DNA of 64,000 bases, taken from Tessaracoccus sp. OH4464_COT-324 (lineage in GTDB: Bacteria; Actinomycetota; Actinomycetes; Propionibacteriales; Propionibacteriaceae). Where the stretch lies: the NCBI RefSeq assembly GCF_003932855.1, contig NZ_RQYZ01000005.1, forward strand, positions 1 to 64,000, in the 5' to 3' direction. The position numbers and the translations under genes are program-made. Below, one piece after another: positions 16,467 to 26,460 of this stretch. The notes beneath the pieces are model-generated. The model had not been told where the DNA came from, made no database searches, and saw only the letters and a program-made list of their open reading frames with translations. Numbering within the stretch: the stretch's first letter is position 1; each line of letters begins with the position of its first letter.

Positions 16467-16883
16467 GCTTGTGATCCTAATTACCTAGTCAAATCGAGCC
16501 TGATCCTGTATCTTGCGCCGGGTGGCGCGGGACTGGGTTCATGCGGTTCGCTCCGGGTAGGTGTGTGAGCTGTGGGCGCATCTCATCGGCCTCTGTTCGT
16601 TGCCCTTCTTTGAGGTTTGGGGCCGGCGTGTCGCGTAAGGTAACCGACTCGAACAGGGTCGAGAGTGGCGTTTCTCCTCATTCGGCGCGAGCTGTGGCCT
16701 TCGATCAGGTGGTGCACGGAAACTGGTTTGAGTTTCGCGTCGATGGCGTGCGCGGGAGGGGGTGGGCCGGACGGATACGAGGGGCGGTAAGTGGGTGACA
16801 AGGAGCTTGCTCCCGTCGTCGGGCAGATGGCCGTAGGGGGTGCGCGGTTCTCGGTGGCGGGGGGGCGGGTTTGGCAACCCAGG
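16467..16883. other. Intergenic stretch, no gene recognised
   Basis: About 417 nt. Frames exist on both strands but have arginine/proline-rich, low-information translations and overlap the start of the HTH gene. The only local structure noted is GGAGCTTGCTCC near 16803. I see nothing else in it. Confidence 0.4.
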
Positions 16884-16912
16884 TTGACGTGGCTGCAGAT
16901 AGCAACTACGGT
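16884..16912 (+). promoter_or_regulatory. Promoter of the HTH/Clp_N module, leaderless
   Basis: TTGACG (16884-16889) and TACGGT (16907-16912) are exactly 17 nt apart. The ATG follows 7 nt after the -10 box, where transcription should start, and no Shine-Dalgarno sequence fits between. Confidence 0.65.
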
Positions 16913-16919
16913 TGACATC

Positions 16920-17177
16920 ATGGAGCCGCAAGAAATCGTTTCGCAGGCGACGGAGACCGCAGACCCGCGAGCCGGACTTCGCGCGGTGGCCGCTCTGCGG
17001 CAGCTGACCGATCGTCTGGAACTATGCCAAGTGGAGGCAGCCCTCCGGGCAGGGCTGAGTTGGCAGGCGATCGCCGACATGCTCGGCGTGAGCAGGCAGG
17101 CAGTGCACAAGAAGTACGCGCGGAGAGTGGACCCCAGCATCAGCATCCCGAGGAGAAACCGTGGTGGGCAAAAGTAA
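16920..17177 (+). CDS. Small HTH DNA-binding protein
   Basis: 85 aa from the ATG at 16920. The N-terminal half is helical (ADPRAGLRAVAALRQLTDRLELCQVEAAL). It is followed by a clear helix-turn-helix, GLSWQAIADMLGVSRQAVHKKY, and a short basic tail. A longer frame upstream would bypass the promoter, so the short form is preferred. It overlaps the Clp_N gene by 17 nt. Such small HTH proteins paired with Clp N-domain proteins recur in actinobacteria, as I recall; it may regulate the module. Confidence 0.8.
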   Translation: MEPQEIVSQATETADPRAGLRAVAALRQLTDRLELCQVEAALRAGLSWQAIADMLGVSRQAVHKKYARRVDPSISIPRRNRGGQK

Positions 17178-18120
17178 TTTCCACGAAGTAATACAGCACC
17201 TGTATCTCGTTGGTGGCGAGGAAGCCAGGCGAACGGGGGATGTCGAGATCGAGCCGGAACACCTGCTGCTCGCCCTCGTGCGCTCCGACGGGCCGGCCGG
17301 GCGTGCGCTGCGTGGGCTGGGGCTTTCGGTTGCTCGGGTGCGCGCCGCGATCGAGCAGGAGCGGACCGAGCAACTCGCCCGGCTGGGCATCAGCTACGCC
17401 CCGACGACCACGGCCGGCTCCGCGGGGCAGGCGGGGTTCAGCGAGCGCAGCGCACGCGTATTCAGCGCCAGCGAAACCGGTAGCCCCGTCGAGACAGCGA
17501 TCCTGCTCTCCCTGCTGGGCGAACCAAGTGGCCACATAACCGAGTTGCTGAGCGCCGCAGGTGTGCGGGGAGAGGACGTGCGTACCAAGCTCTCGGCATC
17601 CGCTTCGGCCGCGAGTCGGCCGAGCATCGGGCACGAAGCAAGTTTCTTCATCCCTGCGCCCCTAGGCGCCGTGTGGGGGGTCGTTTCCGACGCCGAGCGA
17701 CTACCGGAGTGGGATTTCTTCGTATCGGAGCTCAAACCGGAGGGCGACGGATGGCTCGGCCGCCAGCGCGGCCGCAAGGGGAGCGTGCGGGTATTCGTCG
17801 AGCGCGACGAGTGCGCCGACGATCAGGTTATCTGGCGCTACTCCTTCCCCGAACTGCCGCACGCCAACGAGCGGCTGATCTCGGTGCAGCTGAGCCCGGC
17901 CGACGACGGGACCCGCGCCGTCGTCGCCCTCAACTGGCTGCGCAGTCGCAAGCCAAGGAGGCTGGCCAAAGCGCTCGGCCCGGTGCTTAGCCGGGTGCTG
18001 CGCCCGGTGCAACATCGTCTGGTCTCGCTGCAGGTGGGAAATCTCGGGCATGGTATCGCCAAAGAGGCGCAAGGCATGTCCGATGGTATTTCTCGAAGTC
18101 AAGAATCCGCTGAGCTCTAG
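17161..18120 (+). CDS. Clp N-domain protein fused to an SRPBCC domain
   Basis: 319 aa. Residues 1 to about 140 resemble the double Clp_N repeat of ClpA/ClpC (FHEVIQHLYLVGGEEARRTGDVEIEPEHLLLALVR; second half SPVETAILLSLLGEPSGHITELL), which in ClpC binds adaptors and substrates. No AAA+ modules follow. Instead residues ~155-290 look like an SRPBCC/polyketide-cyclase ligand-binding fold (SFFIPAPLGAVWGVVSDAERLPEWDFF...VIWRYSFPELPHANERL). GTG start; GAGGAG is about 7 nt upstream. It overlaps the HTH gene by 17 nt and precedes the protease-nuclease gene by 54 nt. The exact role is unknown; a Clp adaptor or decoy is possible. Confidence 0.75.
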   Translation: MVGKSNFHEVIQHLYLVGGEEARRTGDVEIEPEHLLLALVRSDGPAGRALRGLGLSVARVRAAIEQERTEQLARLGISYAPTTTAGSAGQAGFSERSARVFSASETGSPVETAILLSLLGEPSGHITELLSAAGVRGEDVRTKLSASASAASRPSIGHEASFFIPAPLGAVWGVVSDAERLPEWDFFVSELKPEGDGWLGRQRGRKGSVRVFVERDECADDQVIWRYSFPELPHANERLISVQLSPADDGTRAVVALNWLRSRKPRRLAKALGPVLSRVLRPVQHRLVSLQVGNLGHGIAKEAQGMSDGISRSQESAEL

Positions 18121-18174
18121 GCGTAGTCTGTTCCCAGGGGTATCCGCTTCCTAGTTTGTCGAGGGAGGCTCATC

Positions 18175-19917
18175 ATGGAGCGAAATACCGAACTCGGGCG
18201 GCCGGTCGAGGACCGGCATACCCAACAGGAAGAAGCAGCGTGGCTGCGCTTCATGCGCGCCACCGCGGAGAACGGCGGGGTGACCGAAAGCAAACGGCGG
18301 ATCATTCCCGGCCGGCGCGTCACCGTCAACGAGCGGGATTCGAACGCCATCGAACGAATCCTGGGTAACAGTGACCTGTTTCCGATCTCATATCTGCAAG
18401 TCGGCTTGCGGGTCAGCGAGCCCGTGTGCCGGGTGGTGCTGCGTGACCGACGCGGTGCCGTGGAAGGCAGCGGAACCGGCTTCCTCGTCGCGCCCAACGT
18501 GTTGCTGACCAACAACCATGTGATCAACGACACCGAGGTTGCGCTTCGTGCGCACGTCGAATTCAACTACCAAGACGATGAAAACTTCATGCCCCAGCCC
18601 GTATACAGTTTCAGGCTCGACCCGCAGTCGCTGTTCCTAACGGACGAGGAGCTCGACTTCACGTTCGTCGCGGTACACGACAATCCGCGGGCGGCAAAGA
18701 GTCTGGCAGAATTCGGGCACCTTCCGCTGGTTCCGGAACGCGGCAAGGTGATCGAAGGGGAATACGTCTCGATAATTCAACACCCCAGCGGGGGGCCGAA
18801 AGCGGTCACGCTGCGCGAGAACGAGGTGCGCGCCATCTCGGGAGACTTCGTGCATTATCTGACAGACACGGAGCCCGGCTCCTCCGGCTCCCCGGTGTTC
18901 AACGACCAGTGGGCAGTGGTGGCGCTGCATCACGCGGGCGTGCCCGATAAGGAACGGCCCGGTCAATGGCTCGCCAACGAAGGGGTGCGCATCAGCTCGA
19001 TCGCGGCCTTCGTGCGTCAGGCCAGCCCGAAGCTCGCGCCGCGAGCACAGGAACTGTTGCGCACGGTCTTCCCCTCCGCGACGATGCCCGCCGAGCCCGA
19101 ACCCGAACCGGCCACACACAGCGTCCTCGGCTACGACGAACACTTCCTGGGTGAGCAGTACCCCGTACCGCTGCCTACCATTCCCGAAGCCCTCATCGAT
19201 GACATCACGGTCACGGACGCGGGCAGCAAGGTGCTCGACTACGTCCACTTCTCTGTGGTGATGCGTGCCTCGCGCGGCTTGGCTTTCTTCACAGCCGTGA
19301 ACATCGACGGCAGCCAGGAGGTCAAGATCGACCGCGCCAGGGACGAATGGAAGTACGATGAACGCATCCCGCAGGCAGCCCAGTACGGCAACGAGGTGTA
19401 TGCAGCTAACAAGCTGGACCGAGGGCACCTGGTGCGTCGTCAAGATCCGAACTGGGGCCCTGACGCCCACCGGGCTAACGCCGACACCTTCCACTTCACG
19501 AACTGCGCCCCGCAGCACATGGGACTCAACCAGAAGACCTGGCTGGATCTTGAGGACTACATCCTGTCGAACGCCAACCAACTCGATCTGAAGGTGTCGG
19601 TGTTCACTGGGCCAGTGTTCCGCAGCGACGACATGGTCTACCGGGGCAAGTACCGGATCCCGGCCGAGTTCTGGAAAGTGGCCGTGCTGGTCAAACCCGA
19701 CGGGCAGCTGTCGGCCACCGCCTACCTGCAAACGCAGAAGCACCTGTTTGCCGACCTGGAGTTTGCCTACGGCCAGTATCGCACATACCAGATCCCGATC
19801 GCGCAACTAGCGGAAATCACCGGCCTGGGCTTCGGGGATCTGGCCACCTACGATCCGGCCGCCAGGCACGAGTCCCTGGGGCATGTGATCAATGGCCCGG
19901 ACGACCTCCTGCTCTAG
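18175..19917 (+). CDS. Trypsin-like serine protease fused to DNA/RNA non-specific endonuclease
   Basis: 580 aa without signal peptide or membrane segment. Residues ~75-300 are a chymotrypsin/V8-type protease with His115 (LLTNNHV), Asp161 (EELDFTFV) and Ser239 (PGSSGSPVF). Residues ~345-570 are a beta-beta-alpha-metal endonuclease (NUC/EndA type): general base His418 in LDRGHLVRR, metal-site Asn443 in FTNCAPQ and N452 in NQKTW. The two are joined by a Pro/Glu linker (~305-320). Both catalytic sets are complete. GAGGGAGG lies before the ATG. The protease may release or activate the nuclease. The cytoplasmic location makes it a candidate for self-directed toxicity or defence; a function in nutrient or stress response is not excluded. 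Confidence 0.88.
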   Translation: MERNTELGRPVEDRHTQQEEAAWLRFMRATAENGGVTESKRRIIPGRRVTVNERDSNAIERILGNSDLFPISYLQVGLRVSEPVCRVVLRDRRGAVEGSGTGFLVAPNVLLTNNHVINDTEVALRAHVEFNYQDDENFMPQPVYSFRLDPQSLFLTDEELDFTFVAVHDNPRAAKSLAEFGHLPLVPERGKVIEGEYVSIIQHPSGGPKAVTLRENEVRAISGDFVHYLTDTEPGSSGSPVFNDQWAVVALHHAGVPDKERPGQWLANEGVRISSIAAFVRQASPKLAPRAQELLRTVFPSATMPAEPEPEPATHSVLGYDEHFLGEQYPVPLPTIPEALIDDITVTDAGSKVLDYVHFSVVMRASRGLAFFTAVNIDGSQEVKIDRARDEWKYDERIPQAAQYGNEVYAANKLDRGHLVRRQDPNWGPDAHRANADTFHFTNCAPQHMGLNQKTWLDLEDYILSNANQLDLKVSVFTGPVFRSDDMVYRGKYRIPAEFWKVAVLVKPDGQLSATAYLQTQKHLFADLEFAYGQYRTYQIPIAQLAEITGLGFGDLATYDPAARHESLGHVINGPDDLLL

Positions 19918-20050
19918 GGCCTATAGCGTGGTCACACAGGCTGTGGCGCGCCGGAACGGGCGAAGACTCGCGTCACCCCGACCGGCGCCCCAGTCCCGAC
20001 AGCAGTGACGGTGGCGCGGACACGCGGAGCCGCACCACCGTCGTCGGGGC

Positions 20051-22255
<2,205 letters not shown>

Positions 22256-22299
22256 CTAGGGATGGATTGCGTTGCCTGACCAGCTTAGCCGGGTCTCCT

Positions 22300-22367
22300 T
22301 TGGCCTTGTAGGAAATCTTGGGTAGCCTTGGGGGCACGAGACACTGAAAGATTCCGCGGAAATCCGC
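22300..22367 (+). promoter_or_regulatory. Promoter and hairpin upstream of the DUF3073 gene
   Basis: TTGGCC (22300-22305) and TAGCCT (22323-22328) are 17 nt apart. GCGGAAATCCGC (22356-22367; 5-bp arms) forms a small hairpin in the leader, about 30 nt before the start codon. Confidence 0.4.
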
Positions 22368-22397
22368 GAGGGACAAAGCAAGGGGGTCGACCCGGAT

Positions 22398-22604
22398 ATG
22401 GGGCGCGGCCGTGCAAAGGCAAAGCAGACGAGGGTCGCACGCGACCTGAAGTACCGTTCCGTCGAGACTGACTTCGCGTCGCTCGAGCGAGAGCTCCGGC
22501 AGCAGCAGTCTTCCGGAGAGTATGAAGAGGTCCCCGAGCAATACTCGGACTTGGCCGATCAGTACGCCGAGTACGACGACTACGACGAGGAAGAGCGCCG
22601 CTGA
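22398..22604 (+). CDS. DUF3073 family protein
   Basis: 68 aa. The N-terminus MGRGRAKAKQTRVARDLKYRS is the family hallmark, followed by a charged helix and a very acidic Tyr/Asp/Glu tail (DQYAEYDDYDEEER). DUF3073 is an actinobacterial family with no established function. The stop codon overlaps the ATG of the next gene (TGATG), so the two are translationally coupled. Confidence 0.9.
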   Translation: MGRGRAKAKQTRVARDLKYRSVETDFASLERELRQQQSSGEYEEVPEQYSDLADQYAEYDDYDEEERR

Positions 22605-23569
22605 TGCGCGACTGGGTAGTGGACCAGCTGCTGCCCGGTTACTTCGCGTACACGTTGCCGCTGCCGGATGAGCCCACCTACGCTCTGGAGCCGGGAGGCT
22701 CCCTCGTGGCGACGATGGTTCGGCGGCACAGCCCACGTCACCGTCGCGCTGTGCTGTATGTGCACGGTTGGAGCGAGTACTTCTTCCAGTCACACTTGGG
22801 CGATGCCTTCGACCGCTTCGGCTACGACTTCTACGCCGTCGATCTGCGCCGCTACGGGCGGTCGCTGCGAGAGGGGCAGTTGGCCGGTTTCATCCCGGAT
22901 ATGCACGACTACCGGGTCGAACTCGACCATGCAGTGGAGCTGATCCAGGAGCAGGGCTACGAGTCCCTGGTGCTGGCGGCGCACTCCACCGGAGGTCTGG
23001 TTGCTTCGCTGTACGCCAATGAGCACCCAGGGGTCTTCTCCGCGCTTGTGCTGAACTCGCCGTGGATCGAGTTGCAGGGCTCCCCCATCAGGCGCGCCTC
23101 GATGCACCCGATCATGCGTACGGTTTCGGCGCTATCGCCGACGACGGTGCTGCCCATGGCGGTCAACGATCATTATGTGCGCTCGCTGGACGCGAACGAC
23201 CAGGGGGAGTGGCACTTCGATCACAACCTCAAAGGTGACAAAGCGTTTCTCATTCGAGTGGGCTGGCTCCGGGCTGTGATGAGCGGGCACGCGGAGGTGG
23301 CCCGCGGGTTGTCCATCGACGTGCCGGTGCTCGTGCTGACTTCCAAGCGGAGCATCGTCGTGCTCGGCAATGCCCCCTGGACCGACGAGATTCATCACGC
23401 GGATGCTGTGCTCGATGTGGAGCGGATCGCGGAGCGGGCCCCGGCGCTGGGCGATCACGTGACTCTGGTGCGCCTTGAGGGTGCCCGCCACGATGTAATC
23501 CTGTCGCTTCCTCCGGTGCGGGACCGGGCCTTCGCCGAGATCGAGCGCTTTCTGAAAGCCTACGCTTAG
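22604..23569 (+). CDS. Alpha/beta hydrolase (serine aminopeptidase S33/lysophospholipase-like)
   Basis: 321 aa with an alpha/beta-hydrolase fold: oxyanion VLYVHGWSEY, nucleophile elbow AAHSTGG (Ser in the GxSxG place, with Ala in the first position), and a C-terminal catalytic His in GARHDVILSLPPVR. The Hydrolase_4/monoglyceride lipase-like group is the closest pattern (DLRRYGRS). Substrate unknown. It overlaps its neighbours by 1 nt at both ends, so it belongs to a DUF3073-hydrolase-transporter operon. No signal peptide, so cytoplasmic. Confidence 0.85.
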   Translation: MRDWVVDQLLPGYFAYTLPLPDEPTYALEPGGSLVATMVRRHSPRHRRAVLYVHGWSEYFFQSHLGDAFDRFGYDFYAVDLRRYGRSLREGQLAGFIPDMHDYRVELDHAVELIQEQGYESLVLAAHSTGGLVASLYANEHPGVFSALVLNSPWIELQGSPIRRASMHPIMRTVSALSPTTVLPMAVNDHYVRSLDANDQGEWHFDHNLKGDKAFLIRVGWLRAVMSGHAEVARGLSIDVPVLVLTSKRSIVVLGNAPWTDEIHHADAVLDVERIAERAPALGDHVTLVRLEGARHDVILSLPPVRDRAFAEIERFLKAYA

Positions 23570-24504
23570 TGCTCGACGTCCTGCTGGGCTTCAGCGTGAT
23601 CGGTTTCGTGATCGCGGTGGGCTGGCTACTCGCCAAGCTGGGGATCGTCGACGCGCGTCAGCGGGTGCCTCTCAACCAGGTGGCCTTCTTCGCGGCCAGC
23701 CCCGCCCTGCTGTTCACGATCCTGGCTCGGGCCGATGTTGCGCTGCTGTTCTCCGGGAGCCTGGTCGCCCACCTGCTGGCGGTCACGATCGTCGGGATCC
23801 CGCTTGCTGCTGCGCTGTGGTGGTGGGGCACCCGTGATGTGGGCAAGCTGCTGATCGCGTCCCACGCAGGCGTCTACACCAACTCCAACAACATCGGGTT
23901 GCCCGTCGCTGTGTACGTCATCGGCGATGGACAGTACGTCGCCCCGCTGCTGCTTTTGCAGCTGCTGGTGATGTCTCCGCTGCTGTTGGCCGGTCTCGAC
24001 ATGGCCGCTGAGGGGCGGGTCTCGCTGCGGAAGGTGCTGGCTCAGCCGGTGAGGAACCCGATCGTGTTCGGTTCGGCGCTCGGGGTGGTGGTGGCCGTTT
24101 TGGGGTGGGAGCTGCCGCGCGTCGTGCTGGCTCCGCTGGAGTTGCTGGGGGGTGCGGCCGTGCCGTTGATGCTGCTCGCGTTCGGGATGTCACTGCATGG
24201 CGCGCGGCCGCTCGCCGAGGCGGAGTCTCGCATGGTTGTTGTTGCTGCGACGATGGCGAAGAGTGTTGTGTTGCCGGTTGTGGCTTGGCTGGCGGCCACT
24301 TACGTGGTCCAGCTGCCTCCCGATATGGTGTTTGCCGCTGTGGTGGTCGCTGCGCTGCCGACTGCCCAGAACATGTACCAGTACGCGCTGCGCTACGCCA
24401 CGGCGGAGCTTGTGGCGCGCGATGCCGTGTTGCTCACGACGGCGCTTTCGTTGCCGACGCTGTTGGTTGTGGCTCTACTGTTGCACCCGGGGGCAAACGT
24501 TTGA
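23569..24504 (+). CDS. AEC-family (auxin efflux carrier-like) permease
   Basis: 311 aa, almost entirely hydrophobic, with about ten membrane helices in the two five-helix halves of the AEC family. Conserved features are N-terminal GWLLAKLGIVDARQRVPLN with aromatic FFAASPALLF, the NSNNIGLP motif in the first half, and AALPTAQNMYQYALRY in the second. Bacterial members export or import small organic acids; the substrate here is unknown. The GTG start overlaps the hydrolase stop by 1 nt. Confidence 0.88.
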   Translation: MLDVLLGFSVIGFVIAVGWLLAKLGIVDARQRVPLNQVAFFAASPALLFTILARADVALLFSGSLVAHLLAVTIVGIPLAAALWWWGTRDVGKLLIASHAGVYTNSNNIGLPVAVYVIGDGQYVAPLLLLQLLVMSPLLLAGLDMAAEGRVSLRKVLAQPVRNPIVFGSALGVVVAVLGWELPRVVLAPLELLGGAAVPLMLLAFGMSLHGARPLAEAESRMVVVAATMAKSVVLPVVAWLAATYVVQLPPDMVFAAVVVAALPTAQNMYQYALRYATAELVARDAVLLTTALSLPTLLVVALLLHPGANV

Positions 24505-24529
24505 GGTCCGACCAATTGCTAGAGTGGCT

Positions 24530-24562
24530 GAGGCGACAGTTCGGGATGGGACGTGTCGCCTC
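24530..24562 (+). terminator. 9-bp inverted repeat after the AEC gene
   Basis: GAGGCGACA (24530-24538) and TGTCGCCTC (24554-24562) are exact complements around a 15-nt loop. It lies 26 nt after the AEC stop and before the lipoprotein start. No T-run follows; it could instead be part of the lipoprotein leader. Confidence 0.4.
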
Positions 24563-24597
24563 GAAGAGCAGGACCTCGTTGGGAAGGAGACTAGCTG

Positions 24598-24996
24598 ATG
24601 CGTTTGCCAAGCATGCGCGCGCTTGCACTCACTGGGGCCGTCGCTATGTTCTGTGGCCTCGCCGGGTGTGGGGCTGCCGAGAGCAAGCAGGACACGGAGA
24701 GCAGCGCCGTGCAGTCGATTGATGTGATGGTTGAGAAGCTAACCAAGAAGTCTTATGACTGCAAGAGGTGGCAGCGAACCGATTCGGTTGAAGGCGCCGC
24801 GGCTTCGGGCACCTGCGATGGCAAGGACCAGATCATGTGGTTCGAATCGGCAGAGGCTGTGAAGACGCAGATCGGGAAGCTCGACGAGTCGGGCACATCC
24901 TATGTCTATGGCGATAACTGGATCGTGGCGAATACAAAGACCCCGACCTTCGTGCGCAACGCGCTTTCGGGCACCGCCGTGGCTGCTAAGCGCTGA
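24598..24996 (+). CDS. Small lipoprotein of unknown function
   Basis: 132 aa. A signal sequence with lipobox LAGC (lipidated Cys24) directs it to the outer face of the membrane. The mature part of about 108 residues has two cysteines (DCKRW, GTCDG), likely a disulfide, and the pattern QIMWFESAEAVKTQIGKL...SYVYGDNWIV. This is typical of small actinobacterial lipoproteins that measure or bind something outside; I do not recognise a family. GGAAGGAGA precedes the ATG. Confidence 0.8.
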   Translation: MRLPSMRALALTGAVAMFCGLAGCGAAESKQDTESSAVQSIDVMVEKLTKKSYDCKRWQRTDSVEGAAASGTCDGKDQIMWFESAEAVKTQIGKLDESGTSYVYGDNWIVANTKTPTFVRNALSGTAVAAKR

Positions 24997-25012
24997 ACCG
25001 GAGACAGATCAA

Positions 25013-25042
25013 GGGGCTGGGCGGTTTTCACCACCCAGCCCC
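25013..25042. terminator. Bidirectional terminator hairpin
   Basis: A 12-bp GC stem (25013-25024 with 25031-25042, one mismatch) closes a 6-nt TTTTCA loop. It lies between the convergent lipoprotein gene and the minus-strand type VII-like operon, and could serve both. Confidence 0.6.
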
Positions 25043-25056
25043 GACCGTATCTCAGC

Positions 25057-25734
25057 CTACTGCTGGTTTCGGTACGCCTCGATCGCTGCGTTGAAGGTTG
25101 CCGCAACCTCCTCGTCGCTGTAGGTGTTTTCCGTCGCGGCGGTATCGAAGGAGATGTGAATGTCTGCTTCGGCAGTCATGACAAAGCACTCCAAGCCATT
25201 ATCAAAAGTGGCCATGCCGCAGAGAGCCGGTCCTACGGGTCTGAGACCCTCCACCCCCTCGATAAGGATATCCCACGGGAGAATGTCCGCCACCGCTCTG
25301 AACCAGATTTCCCTGTCCTTGGAATCACGGTAGACGGCATTCACCCCAAAGGTCTCCGTAGTCACCGCTGTGTCAGCCATCACGATTTTGAAGTCTCCAA
25401 AGCTATCAAGGATAGGGATTTGGTCATTTTCATCGGAGTTGGTGGATCGTATCCACTTGGTGAAGGCTGGGGGCAGCACAGTGGGCGGTTTGATCTGCTC
25501 GTAGCGCATTTCGCGCGGATACACCCGGAAACCGTCTCCATCCAAGACGACGTCATTACCGCTGGGCGAGGAAGAAGTCTCCGCAGATTTTGTCTGCGGC
25601 TGGGTGGTGAAAGTGATCGGTGTGGGCTGCGCTTGATCGTTGCTTACTGGAAACACGACGGTGAAGAGGATGATCAACGTGGCTAGCAGCGCCACGCAGG
25701 CGATCACCGCCGCAACGATCCCCCTTTTCATCAT
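25057..25734 (-). CDS. Membrane-anchored hypothetical protein of the type VII-like operon
   Basis: 225 aa. One N-terminal membrane helix (about residues 5-29) is followed by a Thr/Ser/Gln-rich linker and an extracytoplasmic domain of about 160 residues with two cysteines (ALCGM, LECFV). I do not recognise the family. The base composition looks less GC-rich than in its neighbours, and codon use is more relaxed. It is the last gene of the operon; its ATG overlaps the upstream stop by 4 nt. Confidence 0.75.
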   Translation of the reverse strand: MMKRGIVAAVIACVALLATLIILFTVVFPVSNDQAQPTPITFTTQPQTKSAETSSSPSGNDVVLDGDGFRVYPREMRYEQIKPPTVLPPAFTKWIRSTNSDENDQIPILDSFGDFKIVMADTAVTTETFGVNAVYRDSKDREIWFRAVADILPWDILIEGVEGLRPVGPALCGMATFDNGLECFVMTAEADIHISFDTAATENTYSDEEVAATFNAAIEAYRNQQ

Positions 25735-26456
25735 TCGCCCGCTCCAGGGAGCACCGTAGAGGGCTCTGGAAATGCTCCCGGGAAGGGGAGGACGTAGCGA
25801 AGCTGGTCAAGCGTTGTCGCTGTGCTTGCTCTGGCTCCGATCTGTGACGCTTGCTGGGCCGAATGCTTCACAAGGTTGTCAAACGCGTTTGCAGCGCCCT
25901 TGAGCACTTCAACGCAGCGCAGCGTGCGGCTGAAGGGCATCAGACCACCGCCGGCCTGGAGGCAGGAGACCCTCGCTCCGCTGAGGATCGCGAACAACTC
26001 CTCGACTCCTTGTCGCTGCGATCTCAGGAGCTGCTCATAGACCTCGGACATGCCCTTGACCATCTTCGCGAAGTTCTCCGTCTGCCAGATCTGGGTCTCG
26101 ATGGAATCGGAGTAGGCTTCAGCGGCGGCACCGGTGCGCCCGGGGACAGAGCTGAGGGTCCGCATCTCGCCGATCAGCTGGGTGACCTGGCCGTGCAGAT
26201 GCTTCCACTCTGCTGAAGCGTCCTGGAAGCGCTGGGCAGCGTTCTCATCCGGGCGGAAGGCCTCAACACGGGCCCGCAGAGACTGCACGAAAGCAGAAAC
26301 GGCTCTGTGAATCGTCGCGCCTGCGAGCTCTGCTCCGGGCTGGAGCAGCCCCCCCAGGAGCCACTTGCGTATGTCAGCCATGTCCCGTGCGTAGGCCGAA
26401 TCAACGGCGCTGGAGATGGCATCCATCTGGGCGATGCTGGAACTGATGTCAACCAT
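25731..26456 (-). CDS. Helical WXG100/PPE-like protein
   Basis: 241 aa, predicted almost all alpha-helical, with no signal peptide. The central part (FQDASAEWKHLHGQVTQLIGEM...AEAYSDSIETQIWQTENFAKMVKGMSEVYEQLLR) has the long amphipathic helices and scattered Trp residues seen in WXG100/LXG-type secretion substrates. Strict family assignment is not possible by eye. The ATG follows AGGGAGG. It is in an operon with the Gly-rich protein upstream (4-nt gap) and the anchored protein downstream (4-nt overlap). Confidence 0.7.
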   Translation of the reverse strand: MVDISSSIAQMDAISSAVDSAYARDMADIRKWLLGGLLQPGAELAGATIHRAVSAFVQSLRARVEAFRPDENAAQRFQDASAEWKHLHGQVTQLIGEMRTLSSVPGRTGAAAEAYSDSIETQIWQTENFAKMVKGMSEVYEQLLRSQRQGVEELFAILSGARVSCLQAGGGLMPFSRTLRCVEVLKGAANAFDNLVKHSAQQASQIGARASTATTLDQLRYVLPFPGAFPEPSTVLPGAGE

Positions 26457-26460
26457 TGGG

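Noticed and set aside
16583-17146. 187-codon minus-strand frame before and over the HTH gene
   Set aside because: Arg/Pro/Ser-rich without motif; it covers the promoter and HTH gene, which are well supported.
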